A stretch of DNA of 64,000 bases, from contig CAWKOG010000008.1 of assembly GCA_963851215.1 (NCBI GenBank), forward strand, positions 186,001 to 250,000, written 5' to 3'. The position numbers and the translations under genes are program-made. The stretch is from DATKFM01 sp963851215 (GTDB lineage Bacteria > Pseudomonadota > Alphaproteobacteria > Dongiales > Dongiaceae). Positions 1 through 10,887 of this stretch are shown piece by piece. Under the pieces are notes generated by a model. The model saw only the letters and a program-made list of their open reading frames with translations, was not told the origin of the DNA and made no database searches. The stretch's first letter is position 1; each line of letters starts with the position of its first letter.

Positions 1-16
1 GTCGGCCGCCGGCGGT

Positions 17-56
17 GCGGCGCATAGCCTCAGAGGTGAAACCTCCGGTGCGCCGC
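17..56. repeat. Inverted repeat / hairpin
   Basis: Nested hairpin in the leader before otsB. Outer arms at 17-24 and 49-56 are perfectly complementary over 8 bp, and an inner stem (33-37 with 41-45) closes a GAA loop. No T-run follows. It could end a gene lying left of the window or be a palindromic repeat. I see no gene in 1-198. Confidence 0.45.
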
Positions 57-198
57 GATTTCGGTAGTAGCGGAAGGCGGCTGTGTTCATTTTCGGACAG
101 GTGTGCCACGGCGATATCAGTTGTAATCCCACGACAATCTACCTAGGTCACCTCTGAAGCCGGGCGGCGTCTCGGTGAATGTCCAACCGTGAGGGGAC

Positions 199-954
199 AT
201 GCAGCCGGCTGAAATCCTGACCAATCCCGATCGATGGGCGCTGTTCCTCGATGTCGACGGCACAATTCTCGATGTGGCCGCCACTCCAGATGACGTCAAA
301 GTGCCAGCCGACCTCTTGCGGTCTCTGCAGCGCATCGAGCCGCTGCTGTCGGGTGCGCTGGCGCTGGTCAGCGGCCGCACGATCGCAACTCTAGATCGCC
401 TGTTCGCGCCCCTTTGTCTGACCGCTGCCGGTGAACACGGCGCCGAACTGCGGCACGGCCCCGGACAACCGATTGTGCGCTGCTCTACCCGGCTGCTTGA
501 TCCCGATTTGAAGGCCGCCTTGCAGCAGCTCGTTGTCGAGCATCCGGCGCTGTTGCTGGAGGAGAAGCCCGCCAGCATCGTCGTTCACTATCGCCGCGCC
601 CCGGAGATCGGCCCCGGGGTCGAGCGACGCCTGCAAGCCATTTTAACCAAAGCCGACCAAGGCCTTGGCATCTTTCCGAGCAAGATGGCGTGGGACATTC
701 GCGACGGAACCTGGACCAAGGGGACAGCGTTACTTCAGATCATGGCGCAGGAGCGTTTCTCCGGGCGGCTGCCGGCCTACATCGGCGACGACCGGACCGA
801 CGAAGACGGCTTCACCGAGGCCGAGCGGATGGGGGGCATCGCCTTGGCGGTTGCTGGAGAGTATCGTGCATCGCGGCCGCCGGCGTTCGCGTCGCCCGAG
901 GCGGTACGTCATTGGCTCGCGCAACTGGCGGGATTCCGAGAGGCCGCGGCATGA
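199..954 (+). CDS. otsB: Trehalose-6-phosphate phosphatase (OtsB)
   Basis: This 251-residue HAD-superfamily phosphatase removes the phosphate from trehalose-6-phosphate, the last step of OtsA/OtsB trehalose synthesis in the cytoplasm. The N-terminal HAD motif DVDGT is at residues 18-22, with the nucleophile Asp18 and acid/base Asp20. The C-terminal metal-binding motif GDDRTDEDGF is at about 196-205, as in OtsB proteins. Length is typical. The ATG follows a GAGGGGA ribosome-binding sequence. The stop overlaps the start of the GH15 gene (ATGA), and otsA follows, so the three genes form a translationally coupled trehalose operon. Confidence 0.93.
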   Translation: MQPAEILTNPDRWALFLDVDGTILDVAATPDDVKVPADLLRSLQRIEPLLSGALALVSGRTIATLDRLFAPLCLTAAGEHGAELRHGPGQPIVRCSTRLLDPDLKAALQQLVVEHPALLLEEKPASIVVHYRRAPEIGPGVERRLQAILTKADQGLGIFPSKMAWDIRDGTWTKGTALLQIMAQERFSGRLPAYIGDDRTDEDGFTEAERMGGIALAVAGEYRASRPPAFASPEAVRHWLAQLAGFREAAA

Positions 955-2734
955 GCGGCCTCGATCTCGGCGTTGTCGGCAACAGTCATGTGGCGGCACT
1001 GATCAATCAGCTCGGCCGTATCGTCTGGTATTGTCTGCCGCGCCTGGATGGCGATCCTGTCTTCTGCAGCCTGCTGAAGAACGATCCCGAAGGGCGCGAT
1101 CAGGGCTTTGCCGACGTGGTGGTCGAGGATTTCGCCTCGGCCACGCAGAGCTATCAGCGCAATTCCGCCATCCTCACCACTACGCTGACCGACCAGAGCG
1201 GCAGCTCAGTGCAGATCACCGACTTCGCGCCGCGCTTCAAGCAGTATGACCGCATCTTCCGGCCGGGCATGCTGATCCGGCGCATCGAGCCACTGACCGG
1301 CGCCTGTCGCATCCGCATCCGCATGCGCCCGCTGTTCGAGAATGGCAGCGTTGCGCCGACGCGCACGCTCGGCAGCAATCATATTCGCTACGTGTCGCCG
1401 ATCACCGCGCTGCGGCTCACGACCGACGCGCCGATTTCCTTCGTCAATACCGAGGCGGTGTTTCCGCTGACCCGGCCGGTCATTCTGATCTTGGGGCCGG
1501 ACGAGGCCCTGGCGGATTCCATCCAGCGCGTGGCGCGGGAATTCCAGGAACGCACCAACGACTACTGGCTGGATTGGGTTCGCTATCTTTCGGTGCCCTT
1601 CGAATGGCAGGACGCGGTAATCCGAGCGGCGATCACGCTCAAGCTCTGCAGCTTCGAAGAGACCGGCGCCGTTGTCGCCGCCTTGACCACTTCCATTCCC
1701 GAAGCGCCGCAGACCTCGCGAAACTGGGATTACCGCTATTGCTGGCTGCGGGATGCCTACTTCGTCGTGCAGGCGCTGAACCGGCTTGGGGCGACGCGCA
1801 CGATGGAAGGCTTCCTAGACTATATCACCACGGTTAGCGCCCGCGAAGCCAACGGCCATCTAAAACCGGTCTACGGCATCGTGCCGGATCTGCCGCTGGA
1901 AGAGATCGAGGTGCCGTCGCTGCCGGGCTATCGCGGCTTCGGCCCGGTCCGTGTCGGCAACCGCGCTGTCGAGCAAAACCAACATGACAGCTATGGCAGC
2001 GTCGTACTGGCGGCGGCGCAGATGTTCTTTGACCGCCGCCTGCCGCGGCAGGGCGACATCGCGCTGTTCGAGCGGCTGGAGCAGCTCGGCGAGAAAGCAC
2101 GGGCGCTTGCATTCGAGCCTGACGCTGGCCTTTGGGAATTCCGCACCCGTGCGCGCATCCATACTCATTCGGCCGTGCTGTGCTGGGCGGCCTGTGACCG
2201 CCTGGCCAAGATTGCCACTGTGCTCGGCCTCGAGGGCCGGGCCGAGGTCTGGCGGCAGTCGGCGAAGGATTTGCGCAACCGCGTGCTCGAAGGCGCCTGG
2301 AATGCCGATCGAAACAGCTTCGTTGCCTCGCTCGGTGGCACTGATCTGGACGCCAGCCTGTTGCTGATGCAGGAAGTCGGCATCGTCGCCGCCAACGATC
2401 CGCGCTTTGTCTCGACCGTCGACGCCATCACCAAGGATCTCCGCCGCGGCCACCAGCTTTTCCGCTATTCTAACGAGGACGATTTCGGCGTGCCGACCAC
2501 CGCGTTCAATCTCTGCACCTTCTGGTACATTGATGCGCTGGTGGCCATCGGCCGTGCGGATGAGGCGCGGGAGCTGTTCCAGGAGATGCTGTCGCGCCGC
2601 AATCATGTCGGTTTGCTGTCCGAGGACCTCGATCCCGTCAGCGGCGAACTCTGGGGAAATTTCCCGCAGACCTATTCCATGGTCGGAATCATCGTCTCGG
2701 CGATGCGTCTGTCGAAGAGCTGGGAGGCGGCATT

Positions 2735-2750
<16 letters not shown>
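951..2750 (+). CDS. Glycoside hydrolase family 15 protein (glucoamylase/trehalase-like)
   Basis: A 599-residue GH15 protein. The N-terminal part is the beta-sandwich domain seen in bacterial GH15 enzymes. The (alpha/alpha)6 barrel begins near residue 200 and has the signature SRNWDYRYCWLRDA around residue 260, and the late motif LSEDLDPVSGELWGNFPQ near the C-terminus, which holds a family catalytic Glu. I start it at ATG 951, overlapping the otsB stop, because an in-frame upstream extension would only read through otsB. GH15 proteins placed between otsB and otsA are common and have been annotated as glucoamylases or trehalases. The substrate here is inferred from context: trehalose or maltooligosaccharide. 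Confidence 0.88.
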
Positions 2751-4117
<1,367 letters not shown>

Positions 4118-4126
4118 CGGCACCGG

Positions 4127-5461
4127 TCAGGGCAGAAGCACTAGATAAACGTAGATCGTGCTGACGATGATGCTCATCAGCATCATCGGGAAGGCGAGAA
4201 ACAGGAAGGTCATGAAGCGGAACGGCACGCCGGCCCGGTCGGCGATGCCGGCGACCGTCAGGTTGGCGCTGGCGCCGATCAGCGTGCCGTTGCCGCCCAG
4301 GCAGGCGCCCAGCGAAAGGGCCCACCAGAGCGGCAGCAAGCCTTCCGGCCCGCCGAAGGTGGGCGCCATGCTCTTGATCACGGGTATCATCGTGGCCACG
4401 AAGGGGATGTTGTCGATGATCGCCGACAGGATGGCCGAGGCCCAGAGGATGGCGATGGCCGTCGTCGCCAGTTCACCGCCGGTGAGCGACAGTACCTCGT
4501 CGGCAAACCATTCCAGGAGGCCGGCATGCTCGACACCGGCCACGACGATGAACAGCCCGACGAAGAAGAAGATCGTCACCCATTCGACTTCCGCGAACAT
4601 CTCGTTGATGCGGTGGGTCTGCGCCTCCCGGTCCCGCGGCCAGCAATCCAGCAGCAGGAGCAGTGCGGCCCCGGCGAGCGCAATCGTCCCGGCCTCCAGG
4701 CCGATGAAGCGCGCGGAGACGAAACCGACAACGACCAGGCTGATAACGAACAGCGACTTGTAGAGCAGCGTCCAGTCGGAGATCGCCTCCTTTGCGTTGA
4801 AGGCCATGATCCGCGCCCGCGCCGCCGGATCGCCGCGCATCTTCCGGCCCCAGATGACATGGTTGATCAGCAACTGGAAGATCAGGATGACGACAATGAT
4901 CGGCGCGAGGTTGACGACGAAGTCATTGAACGAGAGATTGGCCGCGGATCCGATGATGATATTCGGAGGATCGCCGATCAGAGTCGACGTGCCGCCGATG
5001 TTGGACGCCAGGATTTCAGTGAACAGAAAAGGGTATGGCGGCACTTTCAGTTGATCGGTGATGACCAGCGTCACCGGTGCGATCAGCAGCACGGTCGTGA
5101 CGTTATCCAGCAGCGCCGACACCACCGCGGTCACCACCGTCAGCAGCGCCAGCAGCGCCCAGGGCTGTCCGCGCGATACGCGTGCCGACCAAACCGCCAG
5201 ATACTGGAACATGCCGCTGCGCTTGGCGATGGCCACCAGCACCATCATGCCGACCAGCAGCGCCAGCGTGTTCAGGTCGACGCCTTCGACCGCCTGTTCC
5301 TGATTGATGGCGCCGACCAGGATCATCACCCCGGCGCCCAGCAGAGCGACGATGGCGCGATTGACCCGCTCGGTGATGATCACCGCATAGGTGATGATCA
5401 GGATGATTGTCGAGACCCAGAAAGGATCCCAGCCGAACCAGACGCCGCTGTGGGGTTGCAT
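4127..5461 (-). CDS. ArsB/NhaD-family (ion transporter superfamily) membrane protein
   Basis: A 444-residue polytopic inner-membrane protein of the ArsB/NhaD branch of the ion transporter superfamily (Na+/H+ antiporters, arsenite and anion carriers). About eleven hydrophobic segments are visible. The two inverted-repeat signature loops are present: SNIGGTSTLIGDPPN near residues 130-145 and GGNGTLIGASAN near 395-405. Substrate cannot be assigned from sequence. GTG 5464 is an alternative start. It is coupled to the upstream CBS-domain gene (TGATG overlap), suggesting nucleotide or ionic-strength sensing of transport. It converges on otsA with only 9 bases between, with no clear terminator. Confidence 0.83.
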   Translation of the reverse strand: MQPHSGVWFGWDPFWVSTIILIITYAVIITERVNRAIVALLGAGVMILVGAINQEQAVEGVDLNTLALLVGMMVLVAIAKRSGMFQYLAVWSARVSRGQPWALLALLTVVTAVVSALLDNVTTVLLIAPVTLVITDQLKVPPYPFLFTEILASNIGGTSTLIGDPPNIIIGSAANLSFNDFVVNLAPIIVVILIFQLLINHVIWGRKMRGDPAARARIMAFNAKEAISDWTLLYKSLFVISLVVVGFVSARFIGLEAGTIALAGAALLLLLDCWPRDREAQTHRINEMFAEVEWVTIFFFVGLFIVVAGVEHAGLLEWFADEVLSLTGGELATTAIAILWASAILSAIIDNIPFVATMIPVIKSMAPTFGGPEGLLPLWWALSLGACLGGNGTLIGASANLTVAGIADRAGVPFRFMTFLFLAFPMMLMSIIVSTIYVYLVLLP

Positions 5462-5919
5462 CACGCTTTCCTGCCTGAGGCCGCCGCCAGCGCATCCCAG
5501 TATGACATGACTCCCACGAGTTTCCCGGTCGCCTCATCGACCACCGGCAATGTGCTTCGGTTGCGGTAAAACAACAGCAGTGCCTCCACCGGTGACGTAT
5601 CCGGCCGAAGCAATGGAAGGTCCGGCCGCGCCAGGGGGCCGACCGCCTGACCACCGATCTCCGTCATGCGTTGCTGCAAGGCCGGCAAATCGTCGCTGAG
5701 AAAGCTCAGATTGGGCACGAGATCGCCCATGGTCGCCGCCTTCGGCAGCAGCAGCGCCAGCAGGTCCCACATGTCGAACACGCCGGTGTAGCGCCCCTCG
5801 CCATCGACCACCGGCAGGATCAGATAGCGGTGCTTCTGCATGATCTCGGCCGCCTTGGCGACGGTGTCGTCGGCGCGCAGCGTCACCGGGTTGGCGGTCA
5901 TGATGGTGCTGACGGTCAC
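5461..5919 (-). CDS. CBS-domain protein
   Basis: About 152 residues made of two CBS motifs (about 1-60 and 95-150), which together form a Bateman module that binds adenine nucleotides. Visible landmarks are TIMTANPVTLRADDTVAKAA at the start and LPVVDEATGKLVGVMSYWDAL at the end. I place the start at GTG 5919, since the CBS fold begins there; a longer frame upstream to 6021 would cross the promoter of the divergent oxidoreductase. It overlaps the start of the transporter gene, so it most likely regulates that transporter. Confidence 0.75.
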   Translation of the reverse strand: MTVSTIMTANPVTLRADDTVAKAAEIMQKHRYLILPVVDGEGRYTGVFDMWDLLALLLPKAATMGDLVPNLSFLSDDLPALQQRMTEIGGQAVGPLARPDLPLLRPDTSPVEALLLFYRNRSTLPVVDEATGKLVGVMSYWDALAAASGRKA

Positions 5920-6047
5920 GGCTTGATGCCCCCTGAAATTGGCCGCGGCAGGTTTTCCGCTTACCCAAGGCTTGTCAAGGATGGCGATGCCAGCGCTATT
6001 CTGTGCGAAGCCGCGTGGCAATTTCCACGAGGGGGAGGAGCAAGGTC

Positions 6048-7427
6048 ATGGTCCGACGGTATGACGCCATCGTCATCGGCACCGGGCAATCGGGCCCGCC
6101 GCTGGCGGCGCGCTTGGCGGACGAAGGGATGAAGACCGCCGTCATCGAGCGCAAGCGGTTCGGCGGCACATGCGTCAATGTCGGCTGCGTGCCGACGAAG
6201 ACGCTGGTGGCCAGCGCCCGCGCCGCCTATATCGCACGCCGCGCAGCGGATTTCGGCGTCAGGATCGACGGCCCCGTTGGCGTCGACATGGCGAAGGTCA
6301 AGGCCCGCAAGGATGAGATTGTCGACCGTGGGACGAAGGGCATCAGGAAGTGGATGCAGTCGACCGACAACGTGACTGTCTATAAAGGACATGCCCGCTT
6401 CACCAGCCCGAAAACTGTGGAGGTGAATGGCCATACGCTTCAGGGCAAGAAGATCTTCATCAATGTCGGCGGTCGCGCTTTGGTGCCGGACCTGCCGGGC
6501 GTGAAGGACGTGCCGTTCCTGACCAGCTCGTCCATTCTCGAGTTGGACTTTTTGCCCCAGCACCTGGTCATCATCGGCGGCAGCTATATCGGCCTCGAAT
6601 TCGCGCAGATGTATCGCCGCTTCGGCAGCCGCGTCACCGTCGTCGAGAAAGCGGACCGGCTGATCGCCCGCGAAGACAAGGACATTTCCGATGCCGTGAA
6701 ATCGATCCTCGAAGCCGAGGGCGTCGAAGTCCGCTTGAAGGCCGAGTGCATCAATCTGAGGGCGCGCGGCGGCGGCGTCGTCATCGGGCTCGATTGCGCC
6801 GATAAGTCCAAGGAGGTCGTCGGCTCCCATCTCCTGCTGGCCATCGGGCGCGTTCCCAACACGCAGGATCTGGGGCTGGAGAAAGCCGGCGTCAAAACGG
6901 ACTCCCGTGGCTACATTCTCGTGGACGAAGAACTGAAGACCAACGTGCCGGGCATCTGGGCGATCGGCGATTGCAACGGCCGCGGCGCCTTCACCCACAC
7001 TTCCTACAACGACTACGAGATTGTCGCTGCCAATCTCCTGGATGGCGGCCGGCGCAAAGTCAGGGATCGCATCCCTACCTACGCCCTGTTCATCGATCCG
7101 CCGCTCGGTCGCGCGGGCATGAGCGAATGGGAAGCGCGCGCCACCGGAAAGAAGTTGCTCGTCGCCACGCTGCCGATGACGCGGATCGGGCGGGCGCGGG
7201 AGCGCAGCGAGACCCAGGGCTTCATGAAGCTCGTCGCCGATGCCCGGAGCAAGCGCATCCTTGGCGCTGCCGTGCTCGGCATCGAGGGCGATGAGGTGGT
7301 GCAATCGATTCTCGATCTGATGTATGCCAAGGCGCCCTACACGCTGATCGAACGAACGATGTATATCCATCCCACGGTCATGGAGTATCTGCCGACCTTG
7401 GTGGGAAATCTGGAGCCGTTTGAATAG
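6048..7427 (+). CDS. FAD-dependent pyridine nucleotide-disulfide oxidoreductase (mercuric-reductase-like)
   Basis: A 459-residue class I flavoprotein disulfide reductase. It shows the N-terminal FAD-binding GTGQSGPPLA, the redox pair GGTCVNVGCVPTKT (CxxxxC), the NAD(P)H-binding GGSYIGLEFA near 175, the second FAD motif AIGDCNGRGAF near 305, and the C-terminal catalytic HPTVMEYLPTL. It lacks the extra N-terminal heavy-metal domain and the C-terminal Cys pair of true MerA, so mercury reduction is not supported. It belongs to the MerA/lipoamide-dehydrogenase-like group of unknown substrate. ATG 6048 is preceded by GGGGGAGGAG. The next gene overlaps its end. Confidence 0.85.
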   Translation: MVRRYDAIVIGTGQSGPPLAARLADEGMKTAVIERKRFGGTCVNVGCVPTKTLVASARAAYIARRAADFGVRIDGPVGVDMAKVKARKDEIVDRGTKGIRKWMQSTDNVTVYKGHARFTSPKTVEVNGHTLQGKKIFINVGGRALVPDLPGVKDVPFLTSSSILELDFLPQHLVIIGGSYIGLEFAQMYRRFGSRVTVVEKADRLIAREDKDISDAVKSILEAEGVEVRLKAECINLRARGGGVVIGLDCADKSKEVVGSHLLLAIGRVPNTQDLGLEKAGVKTDSRGYILVDEELKTNVPGIWAIGDCNGRGAFTHTSYNDYEIVAANLLDGGRRKVRDRIPTYALFIDPPLGRAGMSEWEARATGKKLLVATLPMTRIGRARERSETQGFMKLVADARSKRILGAAVLGIEGDEVVQSILDLMYAKAPYTLIERTMYIHPTVMEYLPTLVGNLEPFE

Positions 7428-8526
7428 ACCCTATCTCATCGGCAGCGAGATCTATCGCGTTTCTTCGTATGGCGGCCGGCATCCCCTGGCCATTCCCCGG
7501 GTGTCGGCGGCGCTCGATCTGATCCGCGCCATGGGCTGGCTCGCCGAAGACCGCTACATCGACAGCCCCACCGCGACGCCGGAACAGCTCGCGCGCTTTC
7601 ACGCACCCGATTACATCGCCGCCGTGCAGCGCGCGGAGTCGCTGCAGCGCGTGCCCGAGGAAGACCGCGACCGCTACAATATCGGCCGCAACGGCAATCC
7701 GATCTTCCCGGAAATCTTCCGCCGCCCCGCCACGGCCTGCGGCGGCACGCTGAAGGCGATCGAGTTGCTGCGCGGCGAGGGCGCGGTCTATTCGCCGGCC
7801 GGCGGCACCCACCATGGCCGCCCCGACCGCGCCAGCGGCTTCTGCTATTTCAATGACCCTGTGCTCGGCATCCTGGCGCTGCTGGACCAGGGGCTGGAGC
7901 GCGTCTTCTACCTGGATATCGACGCCCATCATGGCGACGGCGTGCAGGATGCTTTCGCCCAGGATGACCGCGTTTTCACCATCTCCATCCACGAACAGGG
8001 CCGCTGGCCCTACAGCGGCCGGCTGGACGACCGCGCCGGCGGCCAGGCCCGCAACCTGCCGGTGCCGCCTGGGTTCAACGACAGCGAACTGCGATTCCTG
8101 CTGGACGAGGCGGTGTTGCGCCTGCTGGAGGATTTCTCGCCCCAGGCCATCCTGCTCCAGGGCGGCGCCGATGGCCTGGCCGACGATCCCATGAGCGGCC
8201 TGGCGCTCTCCAACCGGGCCTTCTGGGACACGGTGGCGGCGGTCAGCGGCCGGGCGCCGCGGCTCCTGGTGCTGGGCGGCGGCGGCTATAACCCCTGGGC
8301 CGTGGCCAGGTGCTGGGCCGGCATCTGGGCCACCCTGAACGGCATCGACCCGGCCGCCACGCCGCCCACCGCCGCCGCCCTCCGGATGCTAGAGGGCCTG
8401 CAGTGGCGCCACAGCCGCGGCCGCGAGCCAGATTTCCGCTGGCTCACCACCATCGCCGACCCGCCCCATCCCGGCGCCATCCGCGAGGAAATCAGGGCCA
8501 TTGCCCAGGCCACGCGGCGGCCCTAG
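7420..8526 (+). CDS. Histone deacetylase-family protein (AcuC-like)
   Basis: A 368-residue zinc deacetylase of the arginase/deacetylase fold. Family motifs include the SPAGGTHHGRPDRASGFCYFN active-site loop with the His-His pair, the metal-binding DIDAHHGDGVQDAF, and GGGGYNPWAVARCW near residue 287. Bacterial members (AcuC, polyamine or acetoin-related amidohydrolases) remove acetyl groups from lysine residues or small amines; the substrate here is unknown. The start is TTG 7420, overlapping the oxidoreductase stop by 8 bases, so the two are probably co-translated. Family length matches. Confidence 0.85.
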   Translation: MNRPYLIGSEIYRVSSYGGRHPLAIPRVSAALDLIRAMGWLAEDRYIDSPTATPEQLARFHAPDYIAAVQRAESLQRVPEEDRDRYNIGRNGNPIFPEIFRRPATACGGTLKAIELLRGEGAVYSPAGGTHHGRPDRASGFCYFNDPVLGILALLDQGLERVFYLDIDAHHGDGVQDAFAQDDRVFTISIHEQGRWPYSGRLDDRAGGQARNLPVPPGFNDSELRFLLDEAVLRLLEDFSPQAILLQGGADGLADDPMSGLALSNRAFWDTVAAVSGRAPRLLVLGGGGYNPWAVARCWAGIWATLNGIDPAATPPTAAALRMLEGLQWRHSRGREPDFRWLTTIADPPHPGAIREEIRAIAQATRRP

Positions 8527-8560
8527 ACACGTCATTCCCGGACCCGGACGGCGTGCAATA

Positions 8561-9034
8561 ATGGCGATGATGGCAAAGCGGCTCTGTATTCTGTGGATTG
8601 TCCTGATGACGGCCATGCCGGCGGCCCGTGCGGCCCAGCTTCAGACCTTCGAGCGCGGCCAGGTGGTGATCGAGACGCCCGGCGGCAACCACGAGATCGC
8701 CGTGGAGCTCGCGGTGACTCCCGATCAGCGGGCCCAAGGCCTGATGTTCCGGCGCAATCTGGGCGGCGAGGAGGGGATGCTATTCCTCTATCCCAGCGAC
8801 CGCATCGCCACCATGTGGATGAAGAACACCCTGATACCCTTGGACATGCTGTTCATCGCGTCGGACGGACGCGTTGTACGGGTGGCGGAACGGGCCGTCC
8901 CGCAATCGACTGAAACGATATCTTCGGAAAAACCGGTGCGCGCCGTGCTGGAACTCAATGGCGGCACCGCGGCGCGCCTGGGTATAGCGGCAGGCGCGAT
9001 GGTCCGGCTTCCAGCGTCAGCGGCCCCGAACTAG
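8561..9034 (+). CDS. DUF192 family exported protein
   Basis: A 157-residue protein with an N-terminal signal peptide (about 1-28, ending near AARA|AQ) and a DUF192 (COG1430) domain: LAVTPDQRAQGLMFRRNL, MLFLYP, MWMKNTLIPLDMLFI and the C-terminal VLELNGGTAARLGI. These are the standard family blocks. Function of the family is not established; it is predicted to act in the periplasm. The start at ATG 8561 is chosen because it begins the signal peptide; ATG 8567 and 8570 are alternatives. It sits 34 bases after the deacetylase gene and converges on the small exported protein. Confidence 0.82.
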   Translation: MAMMAKRLCILWIVLMTAMPAARAAQLQTFERGQVVIETPGGNHEIAVELAVTPDQRAQGLMFRRNLGGEEGMLFLYPSDRIATMWMKNTLIPLDMLFIASDGRVVRVAERAVPQSTETISSEKPVRAVLELNGGTAARLGIAAGAMVRLPASAAPN

Positions 9035-9065
9035 TCCCGAGGCCCGAAATCCCGGCCCCGGAAGG

Positions 9066-9083
9066 CCGCCTCGCTGGAGGCGG
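9066..9083. terminator. Hairpin between convergent genes
   Basis: Stem of 7 bp (CCGCCTC with GAGGCGG, loop GCTG) between the ends of the DUF192 gene and the small exported protein. No T-tract, so it may only be a mRNA 3'-end stabiliser or weak bidirectional terminator. Confidence 0.35.
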
Positions 9084-9085
9084 AC

Positions 9086-9382
9086 TTAGATTTGCGGTTC
9101 GTCGGCGGCGACGTGTTCGACGTCGTGCCACTCTTCGCCGGCGGCGAGGAGGCAGCTCTTGCCGTTGGGCATGCTCAGGATGATGGTCCAGGTGGATCCA
9201 TCCGTGGAGGTCAGCACTTCGATCAGGCCGCCATTGTTGGCGACGCCGACGGCGGCTGGCGCTTCCTTGTACTTGGTGCCGAGCTGGGACAGGACGTCAT
9301 CCCGGTCGCTGCACGGCATGGAGCCGGCAAAGGCCTGCGCGGGCAGAGCGACGAGGGTCACCGCAAAAAGGTACTTCCACAT
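9086..9382 (-). CDS. Small exported protein of unknown function
   Basis: A 98-residue protein starting at ATG 9382 with a clear signal peptide (MWKYLFAVTLVALPAQAFA, cleavage near residue 19). The mature part has two Cys, one near the start (MPCSDRDDVLSQLGTKY) and one in NGKSCLLAAGEEW, with TSTDGSTWTIIL between. This layout resembles small alphaproteobacterial periplasmic proteins of about 90-100 residues of unknown role. The longer in-frame start at 9436 would put a polar stretch before the signal peptide, so I reject it. Confidence 0.7.
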   Translation of the reverse strand: MWKYLFAVTLVALPAQAFAGSMPCSDRDDVLSQLGTKYKEAPAAVGVANNGGLIEVLTSTDGSTWTIILSMPNGKSCLLAAGEEWHDVEHVAADEPQI

Positions 9383-9566
9383 GACCGTTCTCCTGGGCCG
9401 GCTTCCGGAGTCCGATGTCCGGGTCTTACCGACCATGCTGAAAGTCTACGGCCCCAGCTGTAAATCGCGTCTTAACTATCTCTGAAACAAAGGTTAAGGG
9501 CTGTGCCGGCAGTCACATCACCAGCACATTTTCAAACCGCCGGATTCGGCGCCTAACAGGCTGAAA

Positions 9567-10232
9567 TTAAGGGCGTTTCCTCGCCAGGGTGAGGCCATCG
9601 CCGATCGGCACCAGGCTCACATCCACCCGCTCGTCGGCATGCACTTTCTTATTAATGCGCCGGATAGCCTCGGTATCCTCATCTTTTTTCCCGGGATCGG
9701 CGACGTCACCGCCCCAGAGCACGTTATCGATCGCCAGCAGGCCGCCCGGCCGCAGCATCTCCAGCACCAGGTCGTAGTAGGTCTCGTAATTCGTCTTGTC
9801 GGCGTCGATGAATGCGAAGTCGATTTTGCCCTTGGCGCCGTTTTTCAGCATCGACTGCAGCGTCTCCGCCGCCGGCCCCAGCTTCAGTTCGATGCGGTCG
9901 GCGACGCCGGCCTTGACCCAGTATTTGCGGGCAATGGCGGTGAATTCCTCGCTGATGTCGCAGCAGGTGATGCGCGCGTCCTTGCCCAGCGCGAGCGCCA
10001 TGGCAAGGGAGCTGTAGCCGGTGAAGGTGCCGACCTCGACGATATTCTTGGCGCCGATCAGCCGTACCAGCAGGGCCATGAACTGCCCTTGCTCCGGGCC
10101 GATCTGCATCATCGCCATCGGCAGCTTCGAGGTCTCGGCGCGCAGTTCCGCCAGGATCTCCGGCTCGCGCACCGAATTGGCGATCATGTAGTCGTAAAGC
10201 TGCTCGGTGATCTGAATGCTTCTGTTAGCCAT
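9567..10232 (-). CDS. SAM-dependent O-methyltransferase (caffeoyl-CoA O-methyltransferase-like)
   Basis: A 221-residue class I methyltransferase of the O-methyltransferase 3 family. The SAM-binding loop is VEVGTFTGYSSLAMALALG (about 64-82), followed by the metal and substrate motifs FIDADKTNYETYYDLVLEML and GGLLAIDNVLWGGDV, where the Asp and Asn residues bind a divalent cation. Bacterial members act on catechol-like or other small hydroxyl substrates, and the true substrate is unknown. The start ATG 10232 (MANRSIQITEQLYDY) is the usual family N-terminus. Confidence 0.87.
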   Translation of the reverse strand: MANRSIQITEQLYDYMIANSVREPEILAELRAETSKLPMAMMQIGPEQGQFMALLVRLIGAKNIVEVGTFTGYSSLAMALALGKDARITCCDISEEFTAIARKYWVKAGVADRIELKLGPAAETLQSMLKNGAKGKIDFAFIDADKTNYETYYDLVLEMLRPGGLLAIDNVLWGGDVADPGKKDEDTEAIRRINKKVHADERVDVSLVPIGDGLTLARKRP

Positions 10233-10302
10233 CGCAATGCTCCAGCGCCGCGGCGCTGGCGGCGCCGCAGGCATCAAATGAGTTCGATTGAATTAACGGG
10301 CT

Positions 10303-10521
10303 TCAGGCCGTTTCGGCAACGTATTGATTGCTCTGGCCCAGGGCCGCGGCCGCCAGCGTCTTGCGCAGGCTTCGGTCGCCCACGCGCACCAGCTCCACAT
10401 AGGGCCGCCCGTCGGTGCCCTTGAATACATCCGCGACTTCCCAGATCACGATCTGGGTCGCATCGGTCTTGCGGAATCGCTGACCGATGCCGACCTCGGC
10501 TTCCGTCCACCTACGCACCAT
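10303..10521 (-). CDS. Small conserved hypothetical protein
   Basis: A 72-residue polypeptide (MVRRWTEAEVGIGQRFRK...) predicted to fold as a small beta-rich domain: the pattern IVIWEVADVFKGTDGRPYVEL looks like consecutive strands around a DG turn. The ATG is preceded by AAAGGAT. The family appears as a short cytoplasmic protein in alphaproteobacteria; no function is known to me. It could share a transcript with the O-methyltransferase, whose start lies 71 bases downstream. Confidence 0.6.
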   Translation of the reverse strand: MVRRWTEAEVGIGQRFRKTDATQIVIWEVADVFKGTDGRPYVELVRVGDRSLRKTLAAAALGQSNQYVAETA

Positions 10522-10760
10522 GGCGGGACATCCTTTCTATGGCCCCGCTTACCGCCTTTCCGGCGGCGCAGGGCGCTGTGCATCCCGTTCTCAGTACTCA
10601 CAGGTTAGCAGATTCTCTTGGCCGTCAAAAGGTGCCCGATGGCGGATTTCCCGCGCCTCAGAGCGACTTCCGCTGCATGGCAGCCGCGTTTGTTAGGCGC
10701 TTGTAAAGATTGGCCGCCTTGCCCCGGGAAGCGGAATAACATAGCTTGCTGCGCCAACAT

Positions 10761-10837
<77 letters not shown>

Positions 10838-10887
10838 TCGGATGCCGGAAATTGCGGCGGCACGGCACCGCCAAGGGAACGGACAGC

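Noticed and set aside
690..950. Upstream in-frame extension of the GH15 gene
   Set aside because: It lies inside otsB, which has clear HAD motifs in its own frame. ATG 951 overlaps the otsB stop and gives the usual N-terminus.
5961..7370. Long open frame opposite to the flavoprotein gene
   Set aside because: It is a high-GC shadow of a gene with clear motifs; it has no domain pattern of its own.
6048..7427. True mercuric reductase
   Set aside because: No N-terminal heavy-metal domain, no C-terminal Cys pair, and no other mer genes.
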